A stretch of DNA of 64,000 nt from contig JAFGND010000060.1 of the NCBI GenBank assembly GCA_016927185.1, forward strand, positions 1 to 64,000, given 5' to 3'. The first letter of the stretch is position 1. Every line of letters begins with the position of its first letter. The stretch comes from Candidatus Coatesiibacteriota bacterium. Its GTDB lineage: Bacteria > JAFGND01. Below are positions 1 to 8,968 of this stretch, piece after piece. Position numbers and translations under genes: made by a program. The notes beneath the pieces were generated by a model. That model saw only the letters and a list, made by a program, of their open reading frames with translations. It did no database searches and was not told where the DNA came from.

Positions 1-145
1 AGAATAAAAAATCCTTGACAATCTATTTCTTTTTTTTTTTTGACCATATGGAAAAAATGAGAAGTTATGTATTATTAAATTTCAAAAAAGTGTTAGAAAT
101 GCTGAATACATAAGGATTTATGAAGATTAATTAAGGAGGTCCAAA

Positions 146-1192
146 ATGAAAAGCATTACAATTTTAATATTGCTGGGATTAATATCTTCTCTATTCTCAG
201 CACCTGGGGATTTTCTGGGAACTGTTCATGAGTTTGATAAAAATCAATATATGAGAGGTTTAGGACTAAGTTTAGAAGATTCTGTAGCTTTTGTAAATGA
301 TAGAAGCGAAAGATATATTTATGTTTATGACTGCTTTTACTGGCAGGGTGAAAAAAGTTATCTCTTTGGTCAAGATGGTACAATAAGATCTCTGGATGTA
401 TATATTCCATTAAAGGATTTAGCTCTTAGTGGAGGAGATACTGAGAAAATATACATTTGTGACTATTCATCAGAAAATCTGAATATCAAGAAAGCATTTA
501 CACCTCCTCTTCATCCTGCTAATATAGCATATATACAAACACTTGCAGAAGATTCAGTTTATCTAAGAGTAGGAGAATACAGAGGGAAAACAATAATGAG
601 ATTTTCCTTACCCAATTATGATTTCAAGGACAGTCAGGTGAGTGATATAATCAATAATTATGAATACTCATCTTTCTGTGGTCTTACTTATGATATTAAA
701 ACGAATTATTTGATTGCAGTTGTTTATCAGCATGATGGATCTAATTTCAAGGGATTGGATTTGTTTGCACTTGATCCAGTAACATTAGCAAGGATTCATC
801 ATGTTCCATTAATGTGGGCAGGCAGTTACATTTATGATTTAAGGTATGTACCTGACTATCCAGTTTATGGAAGGTGCTACCTTGCTACTTATTATGATGT
901 AACTAAAAGTTGTAGCACGATAATAGCAATAGAAGCATTTGAAGGAGAAGGTTTCAAAGAGAACAACTCCTCTTCCTCCCTTCCCTCTCCCTCCTTCTCC
1001 ATCTCCCCCAACCCATTCTCAAACCGCTTGTCACTCTCCCTGCCTTTATCAGGAGCAATCTATTCCCTGACTGGTCAGCTGATTATGAAATTAGATAAAG
1101 GCAAGCACTCTATTGACACAAGCAAATGGAAACAGGGAGTTTATATTGTTAAGTCAGGGAAAGAAACTAAGAGGATAGTGAAAATAAACTGA
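146..1192 (+). CDS. Secreted protein with type IX-style C-terminal sorting domain
   Basis: A 348-residue exported protein of unknown function. Residues 1-18 form a signal peptide (hydrophobic stretch ending SLFSA). The middle is rich in aromatic beta-strand segments, as in a beta-propeller, but I recognise no family. After a Ser/Pro linker, roughly residues 285-348 look like a Por/type IX sorting domain: SPNPF entry, a YSLTGQL strand, then a W-K-Q-G-V-Y-I-V block and a basic end. That domain predicts export across the outer membrane and surface attachment or release. A strong ribosome-binding site (aaggaggt, 133-140) fixes the start. It stands alone, convergent with the efflux operon across a shared hairpin terminator. 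The linker is encoded by an unusual pyrimidine run at 967-1000. Confidence 0.8.
   Translation: MKSITILILLGLISSLFSAPGDFLGTVHEFDKNQYMRGLGLSLEDSVAFVNDRSERYIYVYDCFYWQGEKSYLFGQDGTIRSLDVYIPLKDLALSGGDTEKIYICDYSSENLNIKKAFTPPLHPANIAYIQTLAEDSVYLRVGEYRGKTIMRFSLPNYDFKDSQVSDIINNYEYSSFCGLTYDIKTNYLIAVVYQHDGSNFKGLDLFALDPVTLARIHHVPLMWAGSYIYDLRYVPDYPVYGRCYLATYYDVTKSCSTIIAIEAFEGEGFKENNSSSSLPSPSFSISPNPFSNRLSLSLPLSGAIYSLTGQLIMKLDKGKHSIDTSKWKQGVYIVKSGKETKRIVKIN
967..1000. repeat. 34-nt uninterrupted pyrimidine run
   Basis: Every base on the plus strand from 967 to 1000 is C or T, inside a gene that is otherwise A+T-rich. It encodes the Ser/Pro linker just before the sorting domain. Such homopurine/homopyrimidine tracts can form triplex DNA and are prone to slippage; that consequence is inference. 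Confidence 0.8.
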
Positions 1193-1215
1193 AGATTAAC
1201 TGAATTAAAATATTC

Positions 1216-1248
1216 AAAGCAGAAGTTTTCCAAAGAAGCTTCTGCTTT
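1216..1248. terminator. Bidirectional hairpin terminator
   Basis: A perfect 10-bp inverted repeat (aaagcagaag at 1216-1225, cttctgcttt at 1239-1248) lies between two convergent genes. It is followed by a T run on the plus strand and an A/T-rich run on the minus strand. It would end both the 146-1192 transcript and the efflux operon. Confidence 0.7.
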
Positions 1249-1260
1249 TCAAATGAACTA

Positions 1261-4200
1261 TTATTTCTCGGTCTTGCAGACTATTTCCCGATGTGTAAGT
1301 TGATAATATGCTGGAATAAGATATAATGTCATTATAGTGCTTATTATCAAACCACCAATACTTACTATTGCCATTGACATTCTGAATTCACCAGCAGCAC
1401 CATAGCCCAGCGCAAGAGGTAACATGCTCACTACTGTTGCTGCATTAGACATGATTATAGGGCGCAATCTTACAGGGCATGCTTTTATTAATGCTGTATA
1501 AGCAGTCTTGCATTCTCCTTCACGCAACAACTGATTTGTGTAATCCAGTAGCAGTATGGCATTATTTACGACAATTCCAAGAAGCATTATCATAGCCATT
1601 ATTGACAGGATGTTTATTGTCTGTCCGGTCAGGAACAATGCAAGGAAGATGCCAATGAGTGCAAACAGGAATGTAAACATTATTATTAATGGCTGGATGA
1701 AGGATTCAAGAATTGCAGCAAGTGTCATATAAGTAAGGATAATGGCAAGGAAAAGTGAGACATACAAATCACCAAAAGATTCCTTCATTATTTCACCCAT
1801 ACCCCCGAATTTTATCTTGTAACCTGCAGGAAGATTTAACTTGGGGAACTCCATTCCAATCTCATTCATTGCGTCTCCCATGGATATACCTGTAAGGTTG
1901 GCAGAGACTTTAATAAGTTTCTGTCTGTCTTTTCTTGTTATCTGGCTGGGACCTTCGGAAATGCTGATATTTGCAACTTCAGATAATGAAATGCTTCCAT
2001 CCTCTACAGGAATTCTCAGTTTAGAGACCTCTTCAACTGATTTCCTGTCCGCAAAAGTCAGCCTTACAACTATGTCATATTCCTTTTCGCCCATGCGGTA
2101 TTTGGCTATAGTATAACCATTTATATATGTTCTCACTAACTGTGCAACCTGTGCAGTACTCAATCCATAATAAGCACATCTTTTTCTGTCGGGAACTATA
2201 AGTATTTCAGGTTTGCCTGTTCTCCAGTTAGTGTCTATATCAACTATTCCCGGGATTTTCTTGGCAAGTTTTATAAGCTCGTATGCAAAGTTATTTAGCT
2301 TGTTGATATCATCTCCTGTTAGCTCAATCTCCAGATCCTTGTCATGACCTCCTCCACCCATGGATTGAGTCTTTAAAAGATAGATCTTTACTCCAGGAAT
2401 TACTGCCAGTTCTTCACGCAGCTTGTCCATTATCTTAAATGTTGATAGATTATTCCTTTCTTTCAAAGGTTTTAGCTTCACATTAATATTGGCAAGATTT
2501 GTTGCTTCATCCTGCTGCATCTCTCCAACAACACTATAGGCACTTTCCACTTCAGGTTTCTTGAGCAGGATGTTTTCTACTTTAGTTGTAATTGCTGAAG
2601 TTTCATCAATATTAGCTCCCAAAGGAAGCTCCATATTTACATTGAAATATCCTTCATCTGTTGAAGGTACGAATTCAGAACCAATGTGTTTCAAGAGAAA
2701 GAAGGAAAGCAGTAATGCAACAAAACCGGATGATATTGAAATAGCCTTGTGATGAAGAACCCAGCTCAAAGATGACGCATAGGATCTCTCTAATCTGCTG
2801 TAAAACTTATCAAATCCATCGAAGAATTTTTTCAATGGGCTTTCAAATGCTTTTTTCTTCTTGTATACTATTGAAGCAAGCATTGGAACCAATGTAAATG
2901 AAATGATCAGTGAAACAAAGGTTGCAAATACAACTGTCAAGCCGAATTGCCTGAATATCTGTCCAATTATTCCTGACATAAGTCCAATAGGGAAGAAAAC
3001 AACAACATTAGTCAGGGTTGAGGCAATGACTGCTACAGCTATCTCGGCTGTTCCCTTGTCAGCAGCATTTTCTGAAGATTCCCCGCTATCGAAATGAATC
3101 TGGATAACTTCAAGAACTACAATCGAGTTTGTAACCAGAACTCCTATGTTTATAGCTAATGCCATCAAGGTCATCATGTTTATGGAGAAGTTTGCAAAAT
3201 AAAGCAAAGTGAAAGTTGAGATAACAGAAATAGGCATGCTTATTGCTGCTATCAGTGTTCCTCTCCATGAGTGAAGGAATATGTACAGTAGAATAGCAGT
3301 AAGAATTATCCCTGTGAGCAGGTTAGAAATAACTTCATCAATAGCATCGCTTATGAATTTGCTGTAATCACGGATTATATCTACTGATGTTCCCTGGGGG
3401 ATCTCCTTTTTCATTTCTTCAATAACCTTCTTGGTATCATTTCCAACCTGGACTGAATTGCCATCACTTCTCTTTTCAACTGACAATCCGATTATATTCT
3501 TTCCCTGATACTTAGCTTGCTTTCTGATTTCTTCAAGCGTGTCTTCCACTTTTGCTATCTGATAAAGTGATAGTATTCCATTCTGTGTTGATAACTTGAG
3601 TTCCCTTATCTCATCAACTGATTTAAATTCACCATCAACTCTTATTGTATACTCATTTTTCTCTTCAGTTATATATCCTCCTGGGATTTTAAGGGATTGT
3701 GAACCTACCAAAGCTGCAATCTGCATAATTGAAAGATCATAGTAATCAAGAGTCTTCTTGTCCACAAGGATCTCTATTCTCTTTACTCTTGTTCCAAAAG
3801 AAGATACCTGACCAACGCCCTGTATCTGGGTTAACCTGTTGGCAATCTTGTCTTCAGCGAATACCCTTGCTTCATTAGCTTCCATGTTTGTGGCAACAAC
3901 AAGTTCTACAACCTTGCCAGCTCCGAACTGGATTTTCATTACAGCAGGAGCTTTTGCATCCTCTGGGAGAGTTGATTTCAATGGATCAACCTTGTCCTTG
4001 ACATCAAGTGCTGCCTGATCCACATCTATGCCAACTTCAAATCTTATTATTACAACAGAATAGCTGTCACCTGATATTGACTCGACATATTTCACACCTG
4101 CAATACTGCTGACGGCATCCTCAATCGGTTTCGTAACTGAGGTTTCAATATCCTGTGGTCCAGCTCCAGGATAAATTGTCTGAATCGTAACGACAGGGAA

Positions 4201-4323
4201 ATCTACTGGAGGCATCAAGTCAATGGGGAGCTTGATATATGTAAAAATTCCAAATACTACCAGTGACATTATTACCATGGTAGCAAGGACAGGTCTTCTT
4301 ATCGAAATTTTTGACAAAATCAT
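1261..4323 (-). CDS. RND efflux transporter, inner-membrane permease (AcrB-like)
   Basis: A 1020-residue RND superfamily (HAE1/SwrC-like) pump, normally a proton-driven trimer that exports drugs, lipids or solvents through a TolC channel. The N terminus (SIRRPVLATMVIMSLVVFG) is the typical TM1. A periplasmic porter domain lies between about residues 35 and 330 and is repeated in the second half; the helix blocks give twelve membrane segments. TM4 reads GVLVTNSIVVLE around T398-N399, where AcrB has the proton-relay pair Asp407-Asp408. TM10 has NN at 920-921 where AcrB has Lys940. Those replacements are visible; their effect on energy coupling is unknown. It is the last gene of the tetR-tolC-MFP-RND operon, starting 2 nt after the fusion-protein stop. 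Confidence 0.93.
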   Translation of the reverse strand: MILSKISIRRPVLATMVIMSLVVFGIFTYIKLPIDLMPPVDFPVVTIQTIYPGAGPQDIETSVTKPIEDAVSSIAGVKYVESISGDSYSVVIIRFEVGIDVDQAALDVKDKVDPLKSTLPEDAKAPAVMKIQFGAGKVVELVVATNMEANEARVFAEDKIANRLTQIQGVGQVSSFGTRVKRIEILVDKKTLDYYDLSIMQIAALVGSQSLKIPGGYITEEKNEYTIRVDGEFKSVDEIRELKLSTQNGILSLYQIAKVEDTLEEIRKQAKYQGKNIIGLSVEKRSDGNSVQVGNDTKKVIEEMKKEIPQGTSVDIIRDYSKFISDAIDEVISNLLTGIILTAILLYIFLHSWRGTLIAAISMPISVISTFTLLYFANFSINMMTLMALAINIGVLVTNSIVVLEVIQIHFDSGESSENAADKGTAEIAVAVIASTLTNVVVFFPIGLMSGIIGQIFRQFGLTVVFATFVSLIISFTLVPMLASIVYKKKKAFESPLKKFFDGFDKFYSRLERSYASSLSWVLHHKAISISSGFVALLLSFFLLKHIGSEFVPSTDEGYFNVNMELPLGANIDETSAITTKVENILLKKPEVESAYSVVGEMQQDEATNLANINVKLKPLKERNNLSTFKIMDKLREELAVIPGVKIYLLKTQSMGGGGHDKDLEIELTGDDINKLNNFAYELIKLAKKIPGIVDIDTNWRTGKPEILIVPDRKRCAYYGLSTAQVAQLVRTYINGYTIAKYRMGEKEYDIVVRLTFADRKSVEEVSKLRIPVEDGSISLSEVANISISEGPSQITRKDRQKLIKVSANLTGISMGDAMNEIGMEFPKLNLPAGYKIKFGGMGEIMKESFGDLYVSLFLAIILTYMTLAAILESFIQPLIIMFTFLFALIGIFLALFLTGQTINILSIMAMIMLLGIVVNNAILLLDYTNQLLREGECKTAYTALIKACPVRLRPIIMSNAATVVSMLPLALGYGAAGEFRMSMAIVSIGGLIISTIMTLYLIPAYYQLTHREIVCKTEK

Positions 4324-4325
4324 AT

Positions 4326-5384
4326 TTATTTACCCTTTTCTGAAGGCTGTTCAACTACTTTTACTTTAGCTCCATCATATAGTGTGTGCTGTCCTTTTGC
4401 TATAATAGTGGCATCAGGGGAAAGATTGAGAATTTGCTGGTTCTTTTCATCTGAAATTCCTAACTCAGCTTTTAGAGCTTTTACCTTTCCATTCTCCAGT
4501 ATATATATAATATAGTTTCCTCTGTCTTTCAGTATGATATCTTTGGGTACAACAACAGCATTTTTCTCCTCATTTACAACTATCTTGACTTTTGCCATGT
4601 ATCCCAGCCTCAGTTCGTCATTAGTATTTGCTGCTTTTATATATATCTTGTATTGTTTGTCCTTGGAATCAACCGATTGGTTAATCTGGTATATCTCTCC
4701 CATGAATTTTTTCCCTGGAAGAGCATTGGTAGTAATTTCTGCAGACTGGGATATTTTCAACTTTGCTGCTTCCATTTCTCCCACCTTGATCTCTACTCTT
4801 ATAGAGTCTGTTCTTCCTATAACCGCTGCAATATTCATAGGGCTTGCCAGATCTCCCTGATTAAGGAAAAGGCTTATAACCTTGCCATTTATGGGGCTTT
4901 CAATTCGCATCATTTTAGAAGCATTTGCTGTCTGAGCGGAAGCATTTTCCAGTGCATATTTTGCCTGATCCAGCTGCATGTCAGTAGCTGCTCCATCCCT
5001 GTGCAGTCTCATTATTCTCATGAAATTGACTGCTGCATACCTGTGTCCTGCTTGTGCAACATTAAGCATTGTTTGAGGATTATATCTCAAACTGTAAAGA
5101 GTCTGTCCCGCTCTTACATTCTGACCAACCTTAACATGCACCTTGCTTACCTTTTCGGCAAGAAAACCGTATATATCAGCATGAAGCAGTCCCTTTACAG
5201 GGCCTAAGTATTCATGTTCCTCTTTTATGGAAATAGTCTTTGCTTTAACAACCTCTACCGGATATCCCTGTTCTTCCTGTATTGCTGGAATGCTCTTGGG
5301 GACGTATTTTGCTCCCAGGGTACTTGCTTTCCAGACTACCAATACGACTAGAATTATCAGGAATAGTATCAGTATCTTTTTCAT
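4326..5384 (-). CDS. RND efflux membrane-fusion (periplasmic adaptor) protein
   Basis: A 352-residue adaptor of the HlyD/AcrA family, which bridges the inner-membrane pump and the outer-membrane channel. An N-terminal membrane anchor (residues 3-20) is followed by a lipoyl/biotinyl-like half-motif (HVKVGQNVRAGQTLYSL), a short helical hairpin with LHRDGAATDMQLDQAKYALENA, the second lipoyl half (ESPINGKVISLFLNQGDL) and a beta-barrel containing PGKKFMGEIYQI. No lipobox is present, so it is probably anchored by its N-terminal helix. It lies between the TolC-like and pump genes on the same strand with very short gaps, so the three should be made together. Confidence 0.92.
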   Translation of the reverse strand: MKKILILFLIILVVLVVWKASTLGAKYVPKSIPAIQEEQGYPVEVVKAKTISIKEEHEYLGPVKGLLHADIYGFLAEKVSKVHVKVGQNVRAGQTLYSLRYNPQTMLNVAQAGHRYAAVNFMRIMRLHRDGAATDMQLDQAKYALENASAQTANASKMMRIESPINGKVISLFLNQGDLASPMNIAAVIGRTDSIRVEIKVGEMEAAKLKISQSAEITTNALPGKKFMGEIYQINQSVDSKDKQYKIYIKAANTNDELRLGYMAKVKIVVNEEKNAVVVPKDIILKDRGNYIIYILENGKVKALKAELGISDEKNQQILNLSPDATIIAKGQHTLYDGAKVKVVEQPSEKGK

Positions 5385-5396
5385 CTCATTTCCTTC

Positions 5397-6740
5397 CTAT
5401 ATTTTTTTACCCATTGCATAATTCAATCTTAGCCATGCTATAGTATAATCATATAATCCTTGCAGATAAAGAGTTTTTGATTTCTCAAGAGCAAGCTCGC
5501 TATCAAAGTATTCTACCTGAGTAGATGCACCTGTTTTGTATCTGCTGGTTGCAATCTCTACACCCATTTCTGCTTCCTGTATTGTAGAAAAAAGACCTTT
5601 CAAGTTTTCTGCAGCAACAAGCAAAGCGTTATGATAACTTCTGACCTGCAGTTCAATTCCATCAATCAGCTGCTTCTTGCCAAGTTCTGCCTGATCCAGG
5701 TCATATCTTGCTTTCTTTGTTTCAGCGACTACTTTGAAACCTGAAAAAATGGGAATGCTCATTACAAGGGAAACATTCCAGTCATTTGTCCATGTATCTT
5801 TCTTGAAATTGAAGTCATATGCAGAATAATTGAAGTTTCCTACTGCAAAAAGCGATGGATAATGCCCTGCTTTTTGTATAGAAACAGCTCCTTCAAGTAT
5901 CTTGATCTGCTTGTCAAGCTGTTTAATCTCAGCTCTGTCCTTTTTTGCAGTATTTATGCATTCCTCTAAAGAAGGTACAGGATTGTCTTTGGGATTGTGC
6001 GGAAAATCCCCCTTGAGCTTCAATGGCTGGTCTGCAGGAAGTCTCAGCAATACAAGTAATGCCCTTTTTGCAAGATCTGCACCTGATCTTATGTTTTGAA
6101 CCTGGGGCTTGAGATTATTAACCTGAACCCTTGCTCTTAGTAAATCATATGAAGTTATAGCTCCTCCAGTTCTCAAAGATTGTACTTGTTCAAGATGCTG
6201 CAGTGCATTATCATAGCTTGATTCCATGAGGGCAGTCATTTTCTCTGCAAGTAATGCCTGATAAAATACTTCCTTGATTTTAAGCCTGATTTTAAGTTCT
6301 TCGCTTATTATTTGATCATCAACAATACTGGTATATATTTTTGATAACTTTATGGCAGTCCAGTCGCGTCCCCCAAGAAACAATGGTTGGGTTGCCGTAA
6401 GAGTTGCCTTGTAATTGTTCTCATCTCCCATTGGAATGTGAACATCAACAGGAGGAAGCAGACCTGTTGGAGTCTGTCCGAATGCTCCTGCCGGAAGATC
6501 AAAACTCGGAGCTTCATTAAGTCTGGTATAACTCAACTGTCCTGAGATAACTGGAAAAACTGTTGATTTCGCTAAATCAATATCTACCTTAGATTGCTTT
6601 AATTTCGTTCTCAATGTCTCTAATTCAAGGCTGTTTTTTATACCTATTTCAACGGCTTCGTCAACAGAAAGCTCTATCGATAGTAAAGTTGAAACAGTTG
6701 ATAAAACAATCAGCGCTATAATCAGCTTATTGCAAAACAA
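5397..6740 (-). CDS. TolC-family outer-membrane efflux channel
   Basis: A 447-residue outer-membrane efflux protein. It has a signal peptide (residues 1-21), then two homologous alpha-helical/beta halves typical of TolC: an early SVDEAVEIGIKNSLELETLR helix, LRTGGAITSYDLLRARVQVN midway, and YKTGASTQVEYFDSELALEKS near the end. The gene starts with TTG at 6740, chosen because a perfect Shine-Dalgarno (aaggagg, complement of 6747-6753) lies 6 nt upstream and the signal peptide follows at once. It is the second gene of the efflux operon, 16 nt after tetR, and supplies the exit duct for the adaptor and pump encoded downstream. Confidence 0.92.
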   Translation of the reverse strand: MFCNKLIIALIVLSTVSTLLSIELSVDEAVEIGIKNSLELETLRTKLKQSKVDIDLAKSTVFPVISGQLSYTRLNEAPSFDLPAGAFGQTPTGLLPPVDVHIPMGDENNYKATLTATQPLFLGGRDWTAIKLSKIYTSIVDDQIISEELKIRLKIKEVFYQALLAEKMTALMESSYDNALQHLEQVQSLRTGGAITSYDLLRARVQVNNLKPQVQNIRSGADLAKRALLVLLRLPADQPLKLKGDFPHNPKDNPVPSLEECINTAKKDRAEIKQLDKQIKILEGAVSIQKAGHYPSLFAVGNFNYSAYDFNFKKDTWTNDWNVSLVMSIPIFSGFKVVAETKKARYDLDQAELGKKQLIDGIELQVRSYHNALLVAAENLKGLFSTIQEAEMGVEIATSRYKTGASTQVEYFDSELALEKSKTLYLQGLYDYTIAWLRLNYAMGKKI

Positions 6741-6756
6741 CTAAAACCTCCTTGGA

Positions 6757-7410
6757 TTAAGTAAAAAGCAGTAAATTCGGATTATTGTAAAGTCCGTCTA
6801 TGAAACATTTTATTGCCTGGAAAAATATGGATTCGAATTTCTGTGTTGGCACTACCCATAAAACTTCAGCAAACATCAATCCTCTTATAACAAGACTGAA
6901 GGCTTCGCTTACAAGATACGAATCTGTCTCTCTGAAAGTCCCATCCTCTATGCCTTTCTTTATTATAGAATTCAAATGCTCAGGCATTAGAAGGTTGAAT
7001 TTCCTGTTGATTCTCTGTATGATGCCATTAGATATCCCCTGATGCATGACATAAATATGGGCTTCCTGAAGGATCCTCTTTGATTCAGGTTTCAGGGATG
7101 TTACGTAATCAAGGCAAGCTCCTGCAAACTGTGAAAGCCTTTCATCAGCTCTCATATTGGTAGTAGATTCAATATGCTCAAGCAGATAGGTATTGAAATC
7201 AACAAGTGCTCTTTCAAGTATGCTAAGGAACAACTGCTCCTTGTTTTTGAAATAGAGATATATTGTTCCCTTGGAAAGTTCGCAACTATCTGCTATATCT
7301 TCCAGAGTGGTTTTTTGATATCCATTCTGGATAAAGAGTTTTTCTGCGGCAGACAGTATATCCTGTTTCCTTGCCATTTTTTCTTTCACTTTTCTCTCTT
7401 TTACTCCCAT
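6757..7410 (-). CDS. TetR/AcrR-family transcriptional regulator
   Basis: A one-domain DNA-binding regulator, probably the local repressor of the efflux operon it heads. The helix-turn-helix is clear: ILSAAEKLFIQNGYQKTTLEDIADSCELSKGTIYLYFKNKEQLF. The C-terminal half is the variable ligand-binding and dimer domain. The reading frame extends to 7452 (231 residues). I prefer the internal ATG at 7410 (217 residues) because an aggga sequence sits 6 nt before it and TetR proteins rarely carry a long basic leader; the upstream ATG has no ribosome-binding site. A TTGACA box lies on the minus strand at 7482-7477. Autoregulation is inference from family habit and gene order. Confidence 0.88.
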   Translation of the reverse strand: MGVKERKVKEKMARKQDILSAAEKLFIQNGYQKTTLEDIADSCELSKGTIYLYFKNKEQLFLSILERALVDFNTYLLEHIESTTNMRADERLSQFAGACLDYVTSLKPESKRILQEAHIYVMHQGISNGIIQRINRKFNLLMPEHLNSIIKKGIEDGTFRETDSYLVSEAFSLVIRGLMFAEVLWVVPTQKFESIFFQAIKCFIDGLYNNPNLLLFT

Positions 7411-7608
7411 GAGATATCCCTGCCTTTTGTGGATAACTTTACTTTGGTTCATTCACTGAATAATAGTCAGTTTTCTGTCAAGAGCAATCGAAAACCTTAT
7501 GAAAACTAACTTTGAAGGAAATAATAAGTCTTTGGAATAGATTAGGTTATGAACAAGTAAGTCAAAAAACCTTGCAAATTAACATGCTTATACTGATCAT
7601 GGTGAGTA

Positions 7609-8193
7609 ATGAAAGTGTTAATACCTCTTCTGCTCGTTTTTTCAGCTAATCTTGTTTTTTCATATAATACATATGAAGTCTATATTACTTTGAATGAGCA
7701 GAGATTATATCTTCTTGATGATGGAGAAGTAATATACAAAGCCAATATTTCTAGCGGAACAGACGGTTATCCTACACCACCTGGCAGGTATCATCTTGAG
7801 GGAAAGGAGAAAAGTCATTTCTCTTCGAAATTCGAAGTAATGATGCTTTACTGGATGCCTTTTAGTGGTGGTTATGGTATGCATGCCCTTGAGGGGAGAT
7901 CATATTTAAAAAGACTTGGAAGCCCCGCAAGTCATGGATGTGTACGCTTATCTCATGCTGATGCAGCTTTCTTATATAGCAAGCTTCCCATAGGAACACC
8001 AATAATTGTTTCCAATATTTTCAATCCACCACCTCCTGAAAATATAATTGTCTATTTTGGAAGATCGTGGGATATACCAAAGAATCAACTTTTCATTCAA
8101 AATCAGATCCTGTTTGCATTTCAGAAACCATTTTCCCATATAGACGAATTCTGGTATGATTTCTGGGGATGGAATTATGGTCAGGGGAGCTAG
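7609..8193 (+). CDS. L,D-transpeptidase (YkuD family), exported
   Basis: A 194-residue periplasmic peptidoglycan-modifying enzyme that makes 3-3 cross-links or attaches proteins to the wall. A signal peptide (residues 1-18) precedes a YkuD domain beginning YEVYITLNEQRLYLL. The catalytic signature is intact: His92, then S108-H109-G110-C111-V112-R113, with Cys111 the nucleophile and the usual 16-residue spacing. The preceding TPPGRYHLEGK segment also fits the family. The domain is short and the C-terminal 50 residues, rich in aromatics, are unassigned. It is transcribed alone and converges on the TtcA-like gene with only 4 nt between stops. Confidence 0.9.
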   Translation: MKVLIPLLLVFSANLVFSYNTYEVYITLNEQRLYLLDDGEVIYKANISSGTDGYPTPPGRYHLEGKEKSHFSSKFEVMMLYWMPFSGGYGMHALEGRSYLKRLGSPASHGCVRLSHADAAFLYSKLPIGTPIIVSNIFNPPPPENIIVYFGRSWDIPKNQLFIQNQILFAFQKPFSHIDEFWYDFWGWNYGQGS

Positions 8194-8197
8194 ATTA

Positions 8198-8968
8198 TTA
8201 CTTCCTCTTCAAACCTGTATTCAACAAATATTCAATATTGGGTCTTTGCAGTGCTTTCAGCATGTTTCTTTTTGCAGAAGGGGAAATCTCGAATAACTCC
8301 CTTGCAGCATTCTTGATTTTTATCCTTTTTGAAATTACGGATTCAGGGCAATTATTCGTAAAAAAGGGATATTCCTTCTCAGAAGAATATTTCATGATAA
8401 GCTTCTTGTCAAGGTATAACATCGGTCTTATGATAGTCATATAACCTTTGAAAAAATCTTGTTTTGGTTTCATTGTAGCAAGTTCACCGCAATATATCAT
8501 GTTCATGAGAAAAGTATCCAGGAAATCATCCCTGTTGTGTCCCAGTGCAACTTTAAAACAACCAATTGAAACGGCATATTCGAAAATGACCTTTTTCCTT
8601 AATCTTGCACATTTGTAGCATGGATTTTGTCTAGTATCTTTATCATATATTTTGGTTGAGATATCCGTTTTTATTATTTTTAAATCCAGTCCAAGTTTAC
8701 ATATATACGAAGCAAGTTCTTCAATAGAATTATTGCCAAACCCAAGATCAATATATACTGGAAAGAGGTTGATAAAGAATCCGAAACTTGCCTCTGGATA
8801 AATGTGAAGAAGATTAAGGAGAGCGAGACTGTCTATACCACCTGATATACCGACTACAATTTTATCATTCTCCTCAAGCATATCATAATCCCAGATTGCC
8901 CTGTCCATGTTCTTGAGAAGTACGGTTTCAGTCTTGCTTCTTCTTGGATAGAGAATATCATCTGGCAT
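8198..8968 (-). CDS. ttcA: PP-loop tRNA thiolation enzyme (TtcA-like)
   Basis: A 256-residue PP-loop ATP pyrophosphatase related to TtcA, which makes 2-thiocytidine at tRNA position 32 with an iron-sulfur cluster. The ATP loop reads VGISGGIDSLALL near residue 40. A CxxC pair (NPCYKCARLRKKVIFEYA) and the GHNRDDFLDTFLMN stretch are diagnostic for the TtcA branch, and a further Cys lies in TNNCPES. Related PP-loop families (TilS, CTU1) are alternatives, but the CxxC and the GHNRDD context favour TtcA. It is the last gene of the dinG operon and overlaps the HIT gene by 11 nt. Confidence 0.82.
   Translation of the reverse strand: MPDDILYPRRSKTETVLLKNMDRAIWDYDMLEENDKIVVGISGGIDSLALLNLLHIYPEASFGFFINLFPVYIDLGFGNNSIEELASYICKLGLDLKIIKTDISTKIYDKDTRQNPCYKCARLRKKVIFEYAVSIGCFKVALGHNRDDFLDTFLMNMIYCGELATMKPKQDFFKGYMTIIRPMLYLDKKLIMKYSSEKEYPFFTNNCPESVISKRIKIKNAARELFEISPSAKRNMLKALQRPNIEYLLNTGLKRK

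Noticed and set aside
28-41. Rho-independent terminator at the T run near the window start
   Set aside because: No stem precedes the T run within the visible sequence.
15-43. Promoter with TTGACA at 15-20
   Set aside because: At normal spacing the -10 region is only Ts, and the distance to the first gene is long.
4653-5207. 184-codon open frame on the plus strand inside the membrane-fusion gene
   Set aside because: It is antisense to a well-supported gene, Cys/Ser-rich and without ribosome-binding site; a shadow frame.
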